A DNA stretch of 25,830 nucleotides from Parcubacteria group bacterium GW2011_GWB1_42_6 (GCA_000997475.1 LCEC01000012.1:1-25830), one strand, 5' to 3'. Shown: positions 9,143 to 16,409, numbered from the stretch's first letter. A program made the numbers and translations. The notes: generated by a model not told the origin, from the letters alone.

Positions 9143-10888
9143 ATGTATTCATTTGAGACTCTTCTCAAAAAAATTGAAGAACACAATCCGGAGGTTGATT
9201 TGGATTTGATCAAAAAAGCTTATAACTTCGCCAACGAAGCCCATAAAGGGCAGACCCGCAAAAGCGGCGAAGCGTATATGGAACATTCCATAGCAACCGC
9301 CCAAACCTTGGCTGAAATGAAACTCGATTCAACGGCAATCGCCGCCGGCCTTTTGCATGATGTGGTGGACGACACGCCTATAACATTGGAACGGATTAAA
9401 AAAGAATTCGGCAAAGAAATCGCCCGCCTTGTTGAAGGAATAACGAAATTAGGGAAAATAAAATACCGCGGCGTCGAGCGGCAAGTGGAAAATTTGCGCA
9501 AAATGTTTTTGGCGATGGCCGAAGACATCCGAGTCGTCTTGATAAAACTGGCCGACCGCCTTCATAATATGAAAACTTTGGGCGCCTTGCCGCCCGAAAA
9601 AAGGCATCGCATCGCTTTGGAAACTTTGGAAATCTACGCGCCGCTGGCCAATCGCCTGGGCATTGGACGAATTAAGGGAGAACTGGAAGACTTGGCTTTT
9701 GAATACGTGATGCCAAACGAATATCAATGGCTGAAAAACCAAGTTCGCGACAAATTCGAGGAAAGAGAAGAATACATAGAAAAAATAATTCCGGCGCTCA
9801 AGAAGGAATTGGCCAAAGAAAATATCCGGCCGTTAAAAATTTCTTGGCGGGCCAAACACTACTACAGCCTTTACCGCAAACTCCAACGCTACGAAATGAA
9901 TTTGAGCCGAATCTACGACCTGGTCGCACTAAGAATCGTCGTTCATTCGGTTGAAGACTGTTATTCAACGCTGGGAATTATTCATAAACTCTGGCGGCCG
10001 CTGCCGGGCAGAATCAAGGATTACATCGCCCTGCCAAAACCCAACGGCTATCAGTCCTTGCACACAACCGTCTTTTGCCAAGGCGGAAAAATCATTGAAA
10101 TTCAAATCCGAACCGAAAAAATGGATACGGAATCGGAACACGGCATCGCCGCCCATTGGTATTATTCCGAACAAAAAGGACTCAAAGCTTATTTTAAAAA
10201 ATTTTTCACCCAGGCTCCGGAAAAAGAATTAAAATGGATTCAGCAAATTCAGGAATGGCAAAAACAATCCAAAGGATCGGCCGCCACGGACGAATTTTTC
10301 AAATCGCTTCAAATCGATTTTTTTAAAGACAGGATCTTCGTTTTTACGCCCAAAGGCGACGTGATTGATTTGCCCGAAGGCGCCACGGCGGTTGATTTCG
10401 CTTATCACATCCACACGGAAATCGGCCATCGCTGCCAAGGAGCGGAAATCGACGGCAAGCTCGTCTCATTGGATACTCCGCTTAAAAACGGCCAAGTTGT
10501 TAAAATTTTCACCCAAAAACAAGTTAAACCCTCGCGCGATTGGTTGCGATTTGTCAAAACCAATATGGCGCAAAACCGCATTCGGCAATGGTTCAACCGG
10601 AACCGTTCGCGATTGGAGCCGGAAGAAATAAAAGAAGAAACGAAAAAAGAACCAATAAAAACGCAGCCGATAAAATCCGAGAGAGTTTTCACGCCCGTCG
10701 CCCAAGTCCAAGGCGATGATAAAATCGCCACTGTTTTGGCCAAATGCTGCAATCCCCAACCGCCGCAAGAAATCAAAGGCTATATCACGCTTAACCAACG
10801 AATCACAATCCACAAAGCCGATTGCCAAGCGCTGGCCAAAGTCAAAGATCCAAAAAGAATAGTTGAAGCGGAATGGAAAGAGAGTTAA
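9143..10888 (+). CDS. rel: Bifunctional (p)ppGpp synthetase/hydrolase, Rel/SpoT family
   Basis: The enzyme makes and degrades the stringent-response alarmone ppGpp. The N-terminal HD hydrolase site is intact: His48, His72-Asp73 in LLHDVVDDT, and Asp138 in KLADRLHNM. The usual HDxxED reads HDVVDD, a conservative change. The synthetase domain has KHYYSLYRKL, RIYDLVALRI, GRIKDYIALPKPNGYQSLHT and EIQIRTEKM. A TGS domain (from about residue 395, IFVFTPKGDVIDLP) follows, then a Cys-Cys...Cys module near 535-560 (CCNPQ ... HKADC). It stops there at 581 residues, so the C-terminal ACT domain of long RSH proteins is absent. Both active sites look functional. It is transcribed alone and ends at a hairpin before parB. 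Confidence 0.95.
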   Translation: MYSFETLLKKIEEHNPEVDLDLIKKAYNFANEAHKGQTRKSGEAYMEHSIATAQTLAEMKLDSTAIAAGLLHDVVDDTPITLERIKKEFGKEIARLVEGITKLGKIKYRGVERQVENLRKMFLAMAEDIRVVLIKLADRLHNMKTLGALPPEKRHRIALETLEIYAPLANRLGIGRIKGELEDLAFEYVMPNEYQWLKNQVRDKFEEREEYIEKIIPALKKELAKENIRPLKISWRAKHYYSLYRKLQRYEMNLSRIYDLVALRIVVHSVEDCYSTLGIIHKLWRPLPGRIKDYIALPKPNGYQSLHTTVFCQGGKIIEIQIRTEKMDTESEHGIAAHWYYSEQKGLKAYFKKFFTQAPEKELKWIQQIQEWQKQSKGSAATDEFFKSLQIDFFKDRIFVFTPKGDVIDLPEGATAVDFAYHIHTEIGHRCQGAEIDGKLVSLDTPLKNGQVVKIFTQKQVKPSRDWLRFVKTNMAQNRIRQWFNRNRSRLEPEEIKEETKKEPIKTQPIKSERVFTPVAQVQGDDKIATVLAKCCNPQPPQEIKGYITLNQRITIHKADCQALAKVKDPKRIVEAEWKES

Positions 10889-10956
10889 TCGGTTTTCAGT
10901 TAGTTAGTTTCGCCCCGCTGCTGCGGAACTCTTAGTTGGTTAGTTTTAAATCCGAC

Positions 10957-10985
10957 TCCAGATGTTGAATTTCTGGAATTTTTTG
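10957..10985 (+). terminator. Terminator after rel
   Basis: The stem TCCAGA/TCTGGA (10957-10962 with 10972-10977) is followed by ATTTTTTGTTTTT. The gap 10,889-11,073 otherwise holds degenerate TTAGTTAGTT-type repeats at both ends and no gene. Confidence 0.6.
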
Positions 10986-10996
10986 TTTTTGTGTAA

Positions 10997-11032
10997 TCAA
11001 AACTCCCATTTTGCCAAATGACAGAATGGGAG
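10997..11032 (-). terminator. Terminator of the parA-parB unit
   Basis: The perfect 8-bp stem CTCCCATT/AATGGGAG (11003-11010 with 11025-11032) is followed on the minus strand by TTTTGATT. It lies about 40 bases past the parB stop codon. Confidence 0.55.
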
Positions 11033-11073
11033 CATATTGCAAAAACTAATAAACTAATAAACTGACCCTGACC

Positions 11074-11814
11074 CTATCCCTCTCCCGTCAACTTCTTTAT
11101 TAATTCCATCAAATCGTCTTTATCCCTGTAGTCGATCCAAACTTTTCCGCCCAAGCCGCTTTTTTTGATATGGGCTTTGCGGCCGAAATAAAGTTCTATC
11201 TTTCTTGAAAGGCGTTTCAATTCCGGATCATAAACCAAACGCCGGTTATGATCGTGCACATAAACTTCGCGCGTCCGTTCTTCCGCCTGGCGGACAGAAA
11301 GATTCTTTTCAACCACTTCGTCCATCAGCGCCATCTGTGCCGCAATGTTTTTAGTGCCCAAAATCGCCCGGCCGTGGCCTTCCGAAATCCGGCCGCTTTC
11401 CACCGCGCTTTGGATGGCTTTGGGCAAATTGAGAAGACGCAAAGTGTTTGTTACCGCTTCCCGGCTTTTGCCGACTTTTTCGGCAATTTCTTCATGAGTC
11501 AGATTGAATTCTTCCTGCAGTTCCTTGAAAGCCTTGGCGCGTTCAATCGCGTTCAAATCCGATCTTTGCAGATTTTCCACCAATGCCAATTCCAGTTTTT
11601 GCTGCTCGGTGATATCCCTGATTATCACGGGAACATGGGAAAGCCCGATCATTTTGGAAGCTTCATAGCGCCGGTGTCCGGCGATGAGCTGATATTCCAC
11701 ATCCTGGCCGTGCGGACTTTCTTTGACGATTTTGGTCGCAATCAAAGGCTGCAATATTCCATGCTGTTTTATGGACTCGGCCAAATCCTTCAAAGAGATC
11801 GGATCCATTTCCAT
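11074..11814 (-). CDS. parB: Chromosome-partitioning protein ParB, start region damaged
   Basis: ParB is a CTP-dependent clamp that loads on parS sites and works with ParA in origin segregation. The ParB/Srx domain (LAESIKQHGILQPLI), the CTP-site motif AGHRRYEAS, VENLQRSDLNAIERA and the HTH (THEEIAEKVGKSREAVTNTL) are clear. A short C-terminal dimerisation region follows. The first usable ATG (11814) starts after the conserved N-terminal segment. The DNA upstream still encodes VEVSKVKPNPHQPR in the same frame (11815-11856), but there is no start codon before an in-frame TGA at 11875-11877. A one-base loss around 11857-11862 would connect it to an ATG at 11867 and give MAINVEVSKVKPNPHQPR. The gene is therefore either frameshifted or misassembled at its 5' end. 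Confidence 0.9.
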   Translation of the reverse strand: MEMDPISLKDLAESIKQHGILQPLIATKIVKESPHGQDVEYQLIAGHRRYEASKMIGLSHVPVIIRDITEQQKLELALVENLQRSDLNAIERAKAFKELQEEFNLTHEEIAEKVGKSREAVTNTLRLLNLPKAIQSAVESGRISEGHGRAILGTKNIAAQMALMDEVVEKNLSVRQAEERTREVYVHDHNRRLVYDPELKRLSRKIELYFGRKAHIKKSGLGGKVWIDYRDKDDLMELIKKLTGEG

Positions 11815-11877
11815 GCGCGGCTGGTGGGGATTGGGCTTGACTTTCGAAACTTCAACATTATAGCCATAATAATTTCA

Positions 11878-11938
11878 GTTCTTCAGCTTATCAGTTATTC
11901 GGTTTTTCAGTTTTAAACTGACAAACTGACAAACTGAT
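11878..11938. repeat. Degenerate CAGTT/AACTG repeat between parA and parB
   Basis: The gap is filled with CAGTT units in the left part and AACTGACAAACTGACAAACTGA in the right part, forming an imperfect inverted array. Similar units lie between rel and parB. The parB 5' lesion is directly beside it. Confidence 0.45.
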
Positions 11939-12736
11939 TTAAGGTCTTATCGCCGGATCTATTTTTGCCGAAACGCTGTCCAATCTTATCAATTCTTCGG
12001 CAAGCTGCCTGTAAGCTCTTCCTCCTTTGGAATCGGGATCATATTGAAAAATGGTTTTGCCAAAACTCGGGGCCTCGGCCAAACGCACGCAACGGGGAAT
12101 TTCCGACTCAAAAACATATCCCGGAAAATGCAGCCTGATTTCTTTGGCCACTTGGCGCGAAAGATTATTGCGCGGATCATGCATCGTGAGCAATGCCCCT
12201 TTTATTTTCAAATCTCGGCCGAGATTATCTTGAATCAGATTAACCGTTTTTATCAATTGCCCAAGTCCTTCAAGAGCGTAATATTCGCATTGCACCGGCA
12301 CCACGATTTCATCCGCCGCCGTTAATCCGTTGATTGTTAAAAGTCCAAGGCTTGGCGGGCAGTCAATCAGAATATAATCGTAATTCGTTCTCACGCGATG
12401 CAAAATGTTGTAAAGCTTGAATTCTCTTTCTTCCGTCCCCACTAATTCAATCGCCGCTCCGGCCAGATCGCCGTTTGAAGGCATTATATCATAACCGAAA
12501 AGATTCGTCCGCCGGATAATGTCTTCCGGATAAAATTCATCGGAAAAAGCGTGATAAAGATGTTTTTCCAAATTATCCGGTTCAAAACCCAGGCCGCTTG
12601 TCGCGTTGGCCTGCGGATCCAAATCCACCAGCAAAACATATTTTCCCATCGCCGCCAAATAGGCCGCCAGATTCGTGGTGGTGGTTGTCTTTCCGGTGCC
12701 GCCTTTTTGATTAACAACGCTGATTATTTTAGCCAT
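11939..12736 (-). CDS. parA: Chromosome-partitioning ATPase ParA/Soj
   Basis: ParA is a deviant-Walker ATPase that binds DNA non-specifically and moves ParB-parS complexes. The 265-residue protein shows the deviant Walker A KGGTGKTT (11-18) with its signature lysine, the switch-I-like DLDPQANAT, Walker B YDYILIDCPPSLG and DPRNNLSRQVAKE. It lacks the N-terminal HTH of plasmid-type ParA, so it is the chromosomal Soj type. It lies upstream of parB on the same strand with a 61-base repeat-filled gap, presumably as one transcript from the promoter at 12,829-12,857. I found no sequence close to the canonical parS palindrome in the window. Confidence 0.95.
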   Translation of the reverse strand: MAKIISVVNQKGGTGKTTTTTNLAAYLAAMGKYVLLVDLDPQANATSGLGFEPDNLEKHLYHAFSDEFYPEDIIRRTNLFGYDIMPSNGDLAGAAIELVGTEEREFKLYNILHRVRTNYDYILIDCPPSLGLLTINGLTAADEIVVPVQCEYYALEGLGQLIKTVNLIQDNLGRDLKIKGALLTMHDPRNNLSRQVAKEIRLHFPGYVFESEIPRCVRLAEAPSFGKTIFQYDPDSKGGRAYRQLAEELIRLDSVSAKIDPAIRP

Positions 12737-12754
12737 AAACTATATTATGATGCC

Positions 12755-12801
12755 AATCCAGACATTCAATGTCCGGGATCTCGACATTGAATGTCTGGAT
12801 T
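12755..12801. repeat. Perfect 19-bp hairpin in the parA leader
   Basis: AATCCAGACATTCAATGTC (12755-12773) pairs perfectly with 12783-12801 across a nine-base loop. It starts 19 bases before the parA ATG and lies inside the predicted transcript. Its outer TCTGGATTCCCG resembles ends of the genome's other repeats, so it may be a repeat remnant that now shapes the parA leader. Confidence 0.75.
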
Positions 12802-12828
12802 CCCGTTCGCGGTTCGCACTATGTTTAT

Positions 12829-12857
12829 ATTTTACACCCAAACCCCAAAATTGACAA
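12829..12857 (-). promoter_or_regulatory. Probable parA-parB promoter
   Basis: On the minus strand TTGTCA (12852-12857), a 17-base spacer and TAAAAT (12829-12834) predict a start near 12,822 and an 85-base leader that contains the 19-bp hairpin. The -35 box overlaps that of the divergent tRNA promoter. Confidence 0.5.
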
Positions 12858-12879
12858 AAGCCCTTCAAAAAGCTAAAAT
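12851..12879 (+). promoter_or_regulatory. Probable tRNA-Leu promoter
   Basis: TTGACA (12851-12856), a 17-base spacer and TAAAAT (12874-12879) predict a start near 12,886. The 5' part of the precursor would be about 154 bases and holds the repeats at 12,893-13,027. Confidence 0.6.
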
Positions 12880-12892
12880 TAGCTTACATTTT

Positions 12893-13027
12893 CCCTCCTT
12901 TTTAAAGGAGGGTTAGGGTGGATTTTACAAGTAGTTTTCAATATTGAAAGCTATCTCTAAAATCCCCCTTCCTCCTTCGCGTAAAGCTACGGGAGGACAC
13001 AGTAATCCCCCTTTTGCAAAGGGGGAA
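12893..13027. repeat. Composite C/G-run repeats upstream of tRNA-Leu
   Basis: Stems CCCTCCTTT/AAAGGAGGG and CCCCCTTTTG/CAAAGGGGG flank a CCTCCTTCGC...CTACGGGAGG palindrome (about 12,969-12,997). They belong to the same general families as those in pth, topA and mfd. An apparent reading frame running through them and the tRNA is not believable. Confidence 0.6.
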
Positions 13028-13039
13028 ATAAAAATTCTT

Positions 13040-13123
13040 GCCCGAGTGATGAAATGGCAAACATGCACGACTCAAAATCGTGTGCCGAAAGGCTTGAGAG
13101 TTCGAGTCTCTCCTCGGGCACCA
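13040..13123 (+). tRNA. tRNA-Leu (anticodon CAA), CCA encoded
   Basis: The acceptor GCCCGAG/CTCGGGC, anticodon stem CACGA/TCGTG with loop CTCAAAA (anticodon CAA, codon TTG), a class II variable arm (TGCC-GAAA-GGC), and T-arm GAGAG-TTCGAGT-CTCTC are all present. Discriminator A and CCA (13,120-13,123) are encoded. No intron interrupts it. Confidence 0.95.
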
Positions 13124-13142
13124 TTTTTATTTCTCATGACTT

Positions 13143-13724
13143 ATGGTCGGAGAAGATAATTATAAAAACAATCTGGCCTACATAATAGGAGTTTCTATTG
13201 GGGACGGCAATCTCTCAAACCCGAACAATCGAGCAGTACGATTAAGGATAACATGCGATCTGAAATATAAATCTGTCATTTCGGAAATATCCAACTCATT
13301 AAAGCAGATATTCCCAAATAACAAAGTTTCTCTGGTAAAAAGAAAAGATAATTGTGTAGATATAAGCTGTTATTCGAATAAACTTGAAGAAATCTTAAAT
13401 TGGAAAGCGAAAGAAGGATCTAAATTTAAACAAAAAGTTCGAGTACCAAACTGGGTAAAAGAAAACAGGAGTTTTACAATAAAATGCTTAAAAGGATTAT
13501 TTGAAACGGATGGCTCCATTTATTTTGATAGAAAATACAAAATGGCAAACTTCGTGACAACTATTCCCGATTTATCACAAGATATTCAAGAAATGATCCA
13601 AAGTATTGGGTTTAAACATAGCTTACAATTATATAAATCAGACAATAAAAAGACAAAATACACTATAAGAATAACAAAAGATATTGATAATTTTATAAAA
13701 ACAATCAATATAAACAAAAGATAA
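13143..13724 (+). CDS. LAGLIDADG-family protein beside tRNA-Leu
   Basis: The 193-residue protein has two LAGLIDADG-type helices: LAYIIGVSIGDGNLS (11-25, catalytic-type Asp21) and CLKGLFETDGSIYF (115-128, Asp123). That is a single-chain pseudo-dimer layout with both acidic residues kept, so it may cut DNA or may act as a maturase-like protein. It is not inside an intron or intein; it starts 19 bases after the tRNA's CCA end and probably shares its transcript. It is clearly more A-rich and lysine/asparagine-rich than neighbouring genes, which fits a mobile origin. No Shine-Dalgarno site is seen. A terminator follows 38 bases after the stop. Confidence 0.85.
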   Translation: MVGEDNYKNNLAYIIGVSIGDGNLSNPNNRAVRLRITCDLKYKSVISEISNSLKQIFPNNKVSLVKRKDNCVDISCYSNKLEEILNWKAKEGSKFKQKVRVPNWVKENRSFTIKCLKGLFETDGSIYFDRKYKMANFVTTIPDLSQDIQEMIQSIGFKHSLQLYKSDNKKTKYTIRITKDIDNFIKTININKR

Positions 13725-13756
13725 ATCCCGAGAAAAATACCCTTAAAGCATTTCTC

Positions 13757-13789
13757 CTAAAAACACCCTCATCGGGCGTTTTTTGTTTG
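13757..13789. terminator. Bidirectional terminator between the LAGLIDADG and PAP2 genes
   Basis: AACACCC (13762-13768) pairs with GGGCGTT (13774-13780) around TCATC. T runs follow in both directions, and the minus-strand RNA forms a G-U pair where the plus strand mismatches. The stem overlaps the last codons and stop of the PAP2 gene. Confidence 0.7.
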
Positions 13790-14305
13790 AAAAATATAAA
13801 ATATTTTATTCATCAGCCAGCCGATTATCAATCCGGAAACCGCTCCGCCCAAAATATCCAGCGGATAGTGGATCCCGGCAAAAACTCTCGCCAAACCCAT
13901 CAAGATGCTGCCCGCGAAAAACCAAATCCCCCATTTCCAGTTATTCAAAAAAACCACCATGCTCAAAGCAAAGAAAAAAGCCGCGTGCCCCGAAGGAAAA
14001 GAACACAACGCCGATGTTTCAACAAGCTGCCTGGCGCCGCCGATTAAAAACGGCCGGGGATGGCAATAAAAATAATAAACCGTTTCCACTATTCCGATCC
14101 GGGAAACTGCCGCCGCCGCCAGAGCCCAAAAAGCGATCAACAGATTTTTGCTTCTTTCTTTTTTGCCCGAAGACATAAAGACCGGAACAATCAAAAAAAG
14201 AACCAAAATATATTGCAAGTAACTCGCAAAAAATATTCCCAGCCCGTCCCAAACAAGGCTTTTTCCCGCGAAAGAATTTATCCAATCAAAAATTTCCTGA
14301 TTCAT
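13769..14305 (-). CDS. PAP2-family membrane phosphatase, probable undecaprenyl-diphosphatase
   Basis: The 178-residue polytopic protein carries the PAP2 active site: HPRP (82-85), PSGH (104-107) with its catalytic-triad His, and RVFAGIHYPLD (140-150) with the conserved Arg, His and Asp. Relatives such as BcrC or PgpB dephosphorylate undecaprenyl pyrophosphate or related lipids on the outer membrane face. Its ATG overlaps the stop codon of the upstream uppP gene (TAATG on the minus strand), so the two are translationally coupled, which supports a role in carrier-lipid recycling. Substrate specificity cannot be read from sequence alone. Confidence 0.9.
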   Translation of the reverse strand: MNQEIFDWINSFAGKSLVWDGLGIFFASYLQYILVLFLIVPVFMSSGKKERSKNLLIAFWALAAAAVSRIGIVETVYYFYCHPRPFLIGGARQLVETSALCSFPSGHAAFFFALSMVVFLNNWKWGIWFFAGSILMGLARVFAGIHYPLDILGGAVSGLIIGWLMNKIFYIFQTKNAR

Positions 14306-15105
14306 TATTTTAGAGCAACAATGATTAAAATAATCGCGGCCAGAATAAATCTATACCAAACAAAAATTTTATAGCTCCCATTCCGCACAAAACGCAAAAG
14401 CCAGCCGATTGCCAGATATCCCGAAATCGCGGCCGAAATCATTCCTGCCAAAAGAGCCAAATTCAAAATATCCCCCGAAAGCTTGGGAATTTGCGCCAAA
14501 CCCGCCCCGAAAATTATCGGAATGGAAAGTAAAAAAGAAAATCTCGCCGCGGCCGGCCGAGAAAATCCCAGCATGAGCGCGGCCGAAATTGTGGCGCCGG
14601 ACCTGGAAACTCCGGGAATAATCGCCAAGGCCTGGGCAAGCCCGATCAAAAATCCTTTTCCAGTTTTTATTTCCGCCAGATCGTTTTTGCGCCGGCTTCT
14701 TTTGTCCGCCAGCCAAATCACAATTCCAAAAAAAGCCAGCAAAAAAGCGATCAGAACCGGCGAGCGGAAAGCCGTCTCGGCCAAATCTTCCAGTAATAAG
14801 CCGAAAACAGCTCCGGGGATTGAAGCGATTGCCAAAATGAAAAACAAACGCGTTTGAAAATTATATTCTCCGAATTTTTTGATTTTGAACTCAAGATTTG
14901 CCAGAATATCCAAAAGATCGCGCCAAAAGTAGGCGATAACTCCGATTAAAGTTCCCCAATGCAAAGCCACGTCAAAAGCCAAACCCGGATCCGGCCAATT
15001 AAACAGCCATGGCGCCAAAACCAAATGGGCGGAAGACGAGATGGGCAAAAATTCCGTCGTGCCCTGAATAATTCCCAAGATTATGGATTGAAAAAAAATG
15101 ATCAT
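14305..15105 (-). CDS. uppP: Undecaprenyl-diphosphatase UppP (BacA)
   Basis: UppP converts undecaprenyl pyrophosphate to the monophosphate carrier used for cell-wall and surface polysaccharides. The 266-residue polytopic protein has both signature regions: QGTTEFLPISSSAHL (14-28) with the catalytic Glu and serines, and PGVSRSGATIS (about 164-174) with the essential Arg. It is full length for the family. It is coupled by a one-base stop-start overlap to the PAP2 gene, so two unrelated enzymes for the same step are co-expressed. The ATG at 15105 lacks a Shine-Dalgarno site; a TTAACATGTTAA palindrome lies just upstream. Confidence 0.95.
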   Translation of the reverse strand: MIIFFQSIILGIIQGTTEFLPISSSAHLVLAPWLFNWPDPGLAFDVALHWGTLIGVIAYFWRDLLDILANLEFKIKKFGEYNFQTRLFFILAIASIPGAVFGLLLEDLAETAFRSPVLIAFLLAFFGIVIWLADKRSRRKNDLAEIKTGKGFLIGLAQALAIIPGVSRSGATISAALMLGFSRPAAARFSFLLSIPIIFGAGLAQIPKLSGDILNLALLAGMISAAISGYLAIGWLLRFVRNGSYKIFVWYRFILAAIILIIVALK

Positions 15106-15160
15106 CTGGCCATTTTAACATGTTAACAAAATCAGAGAATTCAATTACGTTCATGTTTTC

Positions 15161-15240
15161 TGTCATCCCCGCGAAAGCGGGGATCCAGACCCGAATTTAA
15201 TTTTAAATTAACATGGATTCCCGTTTCCACGGGAATGACA
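15161..15240. repeat. Double-hairpin repeat upstream of uppP
   Basis: TGTCATCCCCGCG and a terminal CGGGAATGACA bracket two hairpins (ATCCCCGC/GCGGGGAT and ATTCCCGT/ACGGGAAT) around an AT-rich centre. This is the intergenic counterpart of the element translated within mfd at 4140-4210. Confidence 0.8.
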
Positions 15241-15282
15241 TCTGGTTTTATTTTTGCAAGCCCCAAATCTCAAAATGGTTTT

Positions 15283-15927
15283 TCAGCTTCTCAATATTTC
15301 CAATAATTTTCCTTTGCTCACCGGACCCACGCGGACAATCTTTGGCAAAAAACCGCTTAAATCCAGAATTGTCGAGGGTTGGGAGCATTTAAGATTTCCC
15401 GCGTCCAAAATAAGATCGGGCCGGTGGATCGCTCCCTCGAAATACTTAAAAACGCTGGCGATTTTTGTCGTTTCTATTTCCCCCGAAATATTGGCGGAAG
15501 TCGCCACAAACGGCCGCCCCATATTTTCGCAAAGCAAGTGAGTGAGTTTGTAATCGGGAATCCGCAAACCGATCGTCTCTTTGCCGGCGGTCAAAATTTC
15601 GGGCAATTTGTCTTTTTTTCTTAAAATCACGGTTATGGCTCCGGGCAAAATATTTTTTAAAGATTTCTCTATTTTTGAATCAATCAAAGCCACTTTTTTG
15701 GCCATCGCGATGTCTCTCACAATCACCGAAAGAGCTTTTTCCTGTTCTCTTTGTTTTATTTTAAAAATTTTTCTGATCGCTTTTTCATTAGTGGCGTCGC
15801 ACCCCAAGCCATACACCGTATCCGTAGGAAAAACCACCGCGCCGCCCGCAAGCATCACTTGCGCCGCTTCAATAATCGCCTCTTCCGATTCTCTGATATT
15901 TTCAGGATTAACTTTTAAAATCCGCAT
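15283..15927 (-). CDS. tsaC: Threonylcarbamoyl-AMP synthase (TsaC/Sua5/YrdC family)
   Basis: The enzyme makes threonylcarbamoyl-AMP from threonine, bicarbonate and ATP, the first step of t6A37 modification of ANN-decoding tRNAs. The 214-residue protein has VVFPTDTVYGLGCDA (31-45), the KIKQREQEKALSV lysine/arginine loop, a hydrophobic GAITVILRKKD, GLRIPDY and FVATSANISG. It lacks the extra C-terminal Sua5 domain, so it is the short TsaC form. It is transcribed alone; its upstream region is a nested repeat. No Shine-Dalgarno site is present. Its TsaB, TsaD and TsaE partners are not in the window. Confidence 0.93.
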   Translation of the reverse strand: MRILKVNPENIRESEEAIIEAAQVMLAGGAVVFPTDTVYGLGCDATNEKAIRKIFKIKQREQEKALSVIVRDIAMAKKVALIDSKIEKSLKNILPGAITVILRKKDKLPEILTAGKETIGLRIPDYKLTHLLCENMGRPFVATSANISGEIETTKIASVFKYFEGAIHRPDLILDAGNLKCSQPSTILDLSGFLPKIVRVGPVSKGKLLEILRS

Positions 15928-15942
15928 AAGAAAAATATAATT

Positions 15943-16075
15943 CCAATCTGCGAATCATATGCAAATGCTTGCCCTTCCATAGCCCCGCAAATGCGGGGCG
16001 AAGGAGGGCCGCGAATGAATTTGAATTTGAATTTGGAATCTTATTCGCAACATTTGAATGTTATTTGCAGATTGG
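15943..16075. repeat. MITE-like element with a nested palindrome
   Basis: The ends CCAATCTGCGAAT (15943-15955) and ATTTGCAGATTGG (16063-16075) form an inverted repeat with one mismatch, and weaker pairing continues inward (CAAATG / CATTTG). A second palindrome sits inside at 15,971-16,010, with stem CCCCGCA/TGCGGGG and arms GCCCTTCC/GGAGGGC. No gene is seen from 15,928 to 16,105. Confidence 0.65.
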
Positions 16076-16105
16076 CATTACATCTTTATCTTACCTCAAA
16101 CAAAC

Positions 16106-16132
16106 TAAAAATCCAGCCCTTTTAGGCTGGAT
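16106..16132 (-). terminator. Terminator of the small coiled-coil gene
   Basis: ATCCAGCC (16111-16118) pairs with GGCTGGAT (16125-16132) over a six-base loop, and the minus-strand transcript continues with TTTTTAG. Confidence 0.8.
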
Positions 16133-16148
16133 AAGTTCAAAATATTTT

Positions 16149-16364
16149 TTATTTTACCGCCAATAGATCCTTTAATTCTTTCACGGCCGATTCCAGCTTT
16201 TCTATTCTTCTATTGTGATCGTCAATAAGCAATTTCTCAATCCTATCCAGCCGATCATTGACGGAATTGAATTGCTGGTCAACTTCGGCTTTTTTTGCCA
16301 TTTCGCCAAATCCCCTTTGAATCATTCCAGCCAAAGAATCAATTGTGATTTTTTTCTTTTTCAT
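16149..16364 (-). CDS. Small coiled-coil protein, unknown function
   Basis: The 71-residue charged protein has no signal peptide. A basic start (MKKKKITIDSLAGMIQRGF) is followed by heptad-patterned sequence through the C-terminus (VNDRLDRIEKLL, RRIEKLESAVKELKDLL), so a coiled-coil oligomer is likely. Small proteins of this pattern are frequent in CPR genomes; their role is not known to me. The gene has its own promoter and terminator. The predicted transcription start coincides with the A of the ATG, so the mRNA may be leaderless. Confidence 0.75.
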   Translation of the reverse strand: MKKKKITIDSLAGMIQRGFGEMAKKAEVDQQFNSVNDRLDRIEKLLIDDHNRRIEKLESAVKELKDLLAVK

Positions 16365-16370
16365 GATTCC

Positions 16371-16398
16371 ATTATAAGTTTCAAGTTCGTTTTGTCAA
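16371..16398 (-). promoter_or_regulatory. Consensus promoter giving a probable leaderless mRNA
   Basis: On the minus strand TTGACA (16393-16398), a 16-base spacer and TATAAT (16371-16376) end six bases before the ATG at 16364. Transcription would begin at or within a base or two of the start codon. Confidence 0.65.
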
Positions 16399-16409
16399 TC
16401 AAACCAAAA

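Noticed and set aside
11248..11916. 222-residue plus-strand frame opposite parB
   Set aside because: It is the antisense shadow of a clear ParB gene and has no recognisable domain.
12728..12740. TATAGT just before the parA ATG as a -10 box
   Set aside because: Only two bases separate it from the ATG, so transcription would begin inside the gene; the promoter at 12,829-12,857 fits better.
11074..12801. parS site near parAB
   Set aside because: No sequence close to TGTTTCACGTGAAACA was seen; the 12,755-12,801 hairpin has a different sequence and looks repeat-derived.
12944..13159. 71-residue frame across repeats and tRNA-Leu
   Set aside because: It overlaps the whole tRNA and consists of repeat-derived residues.
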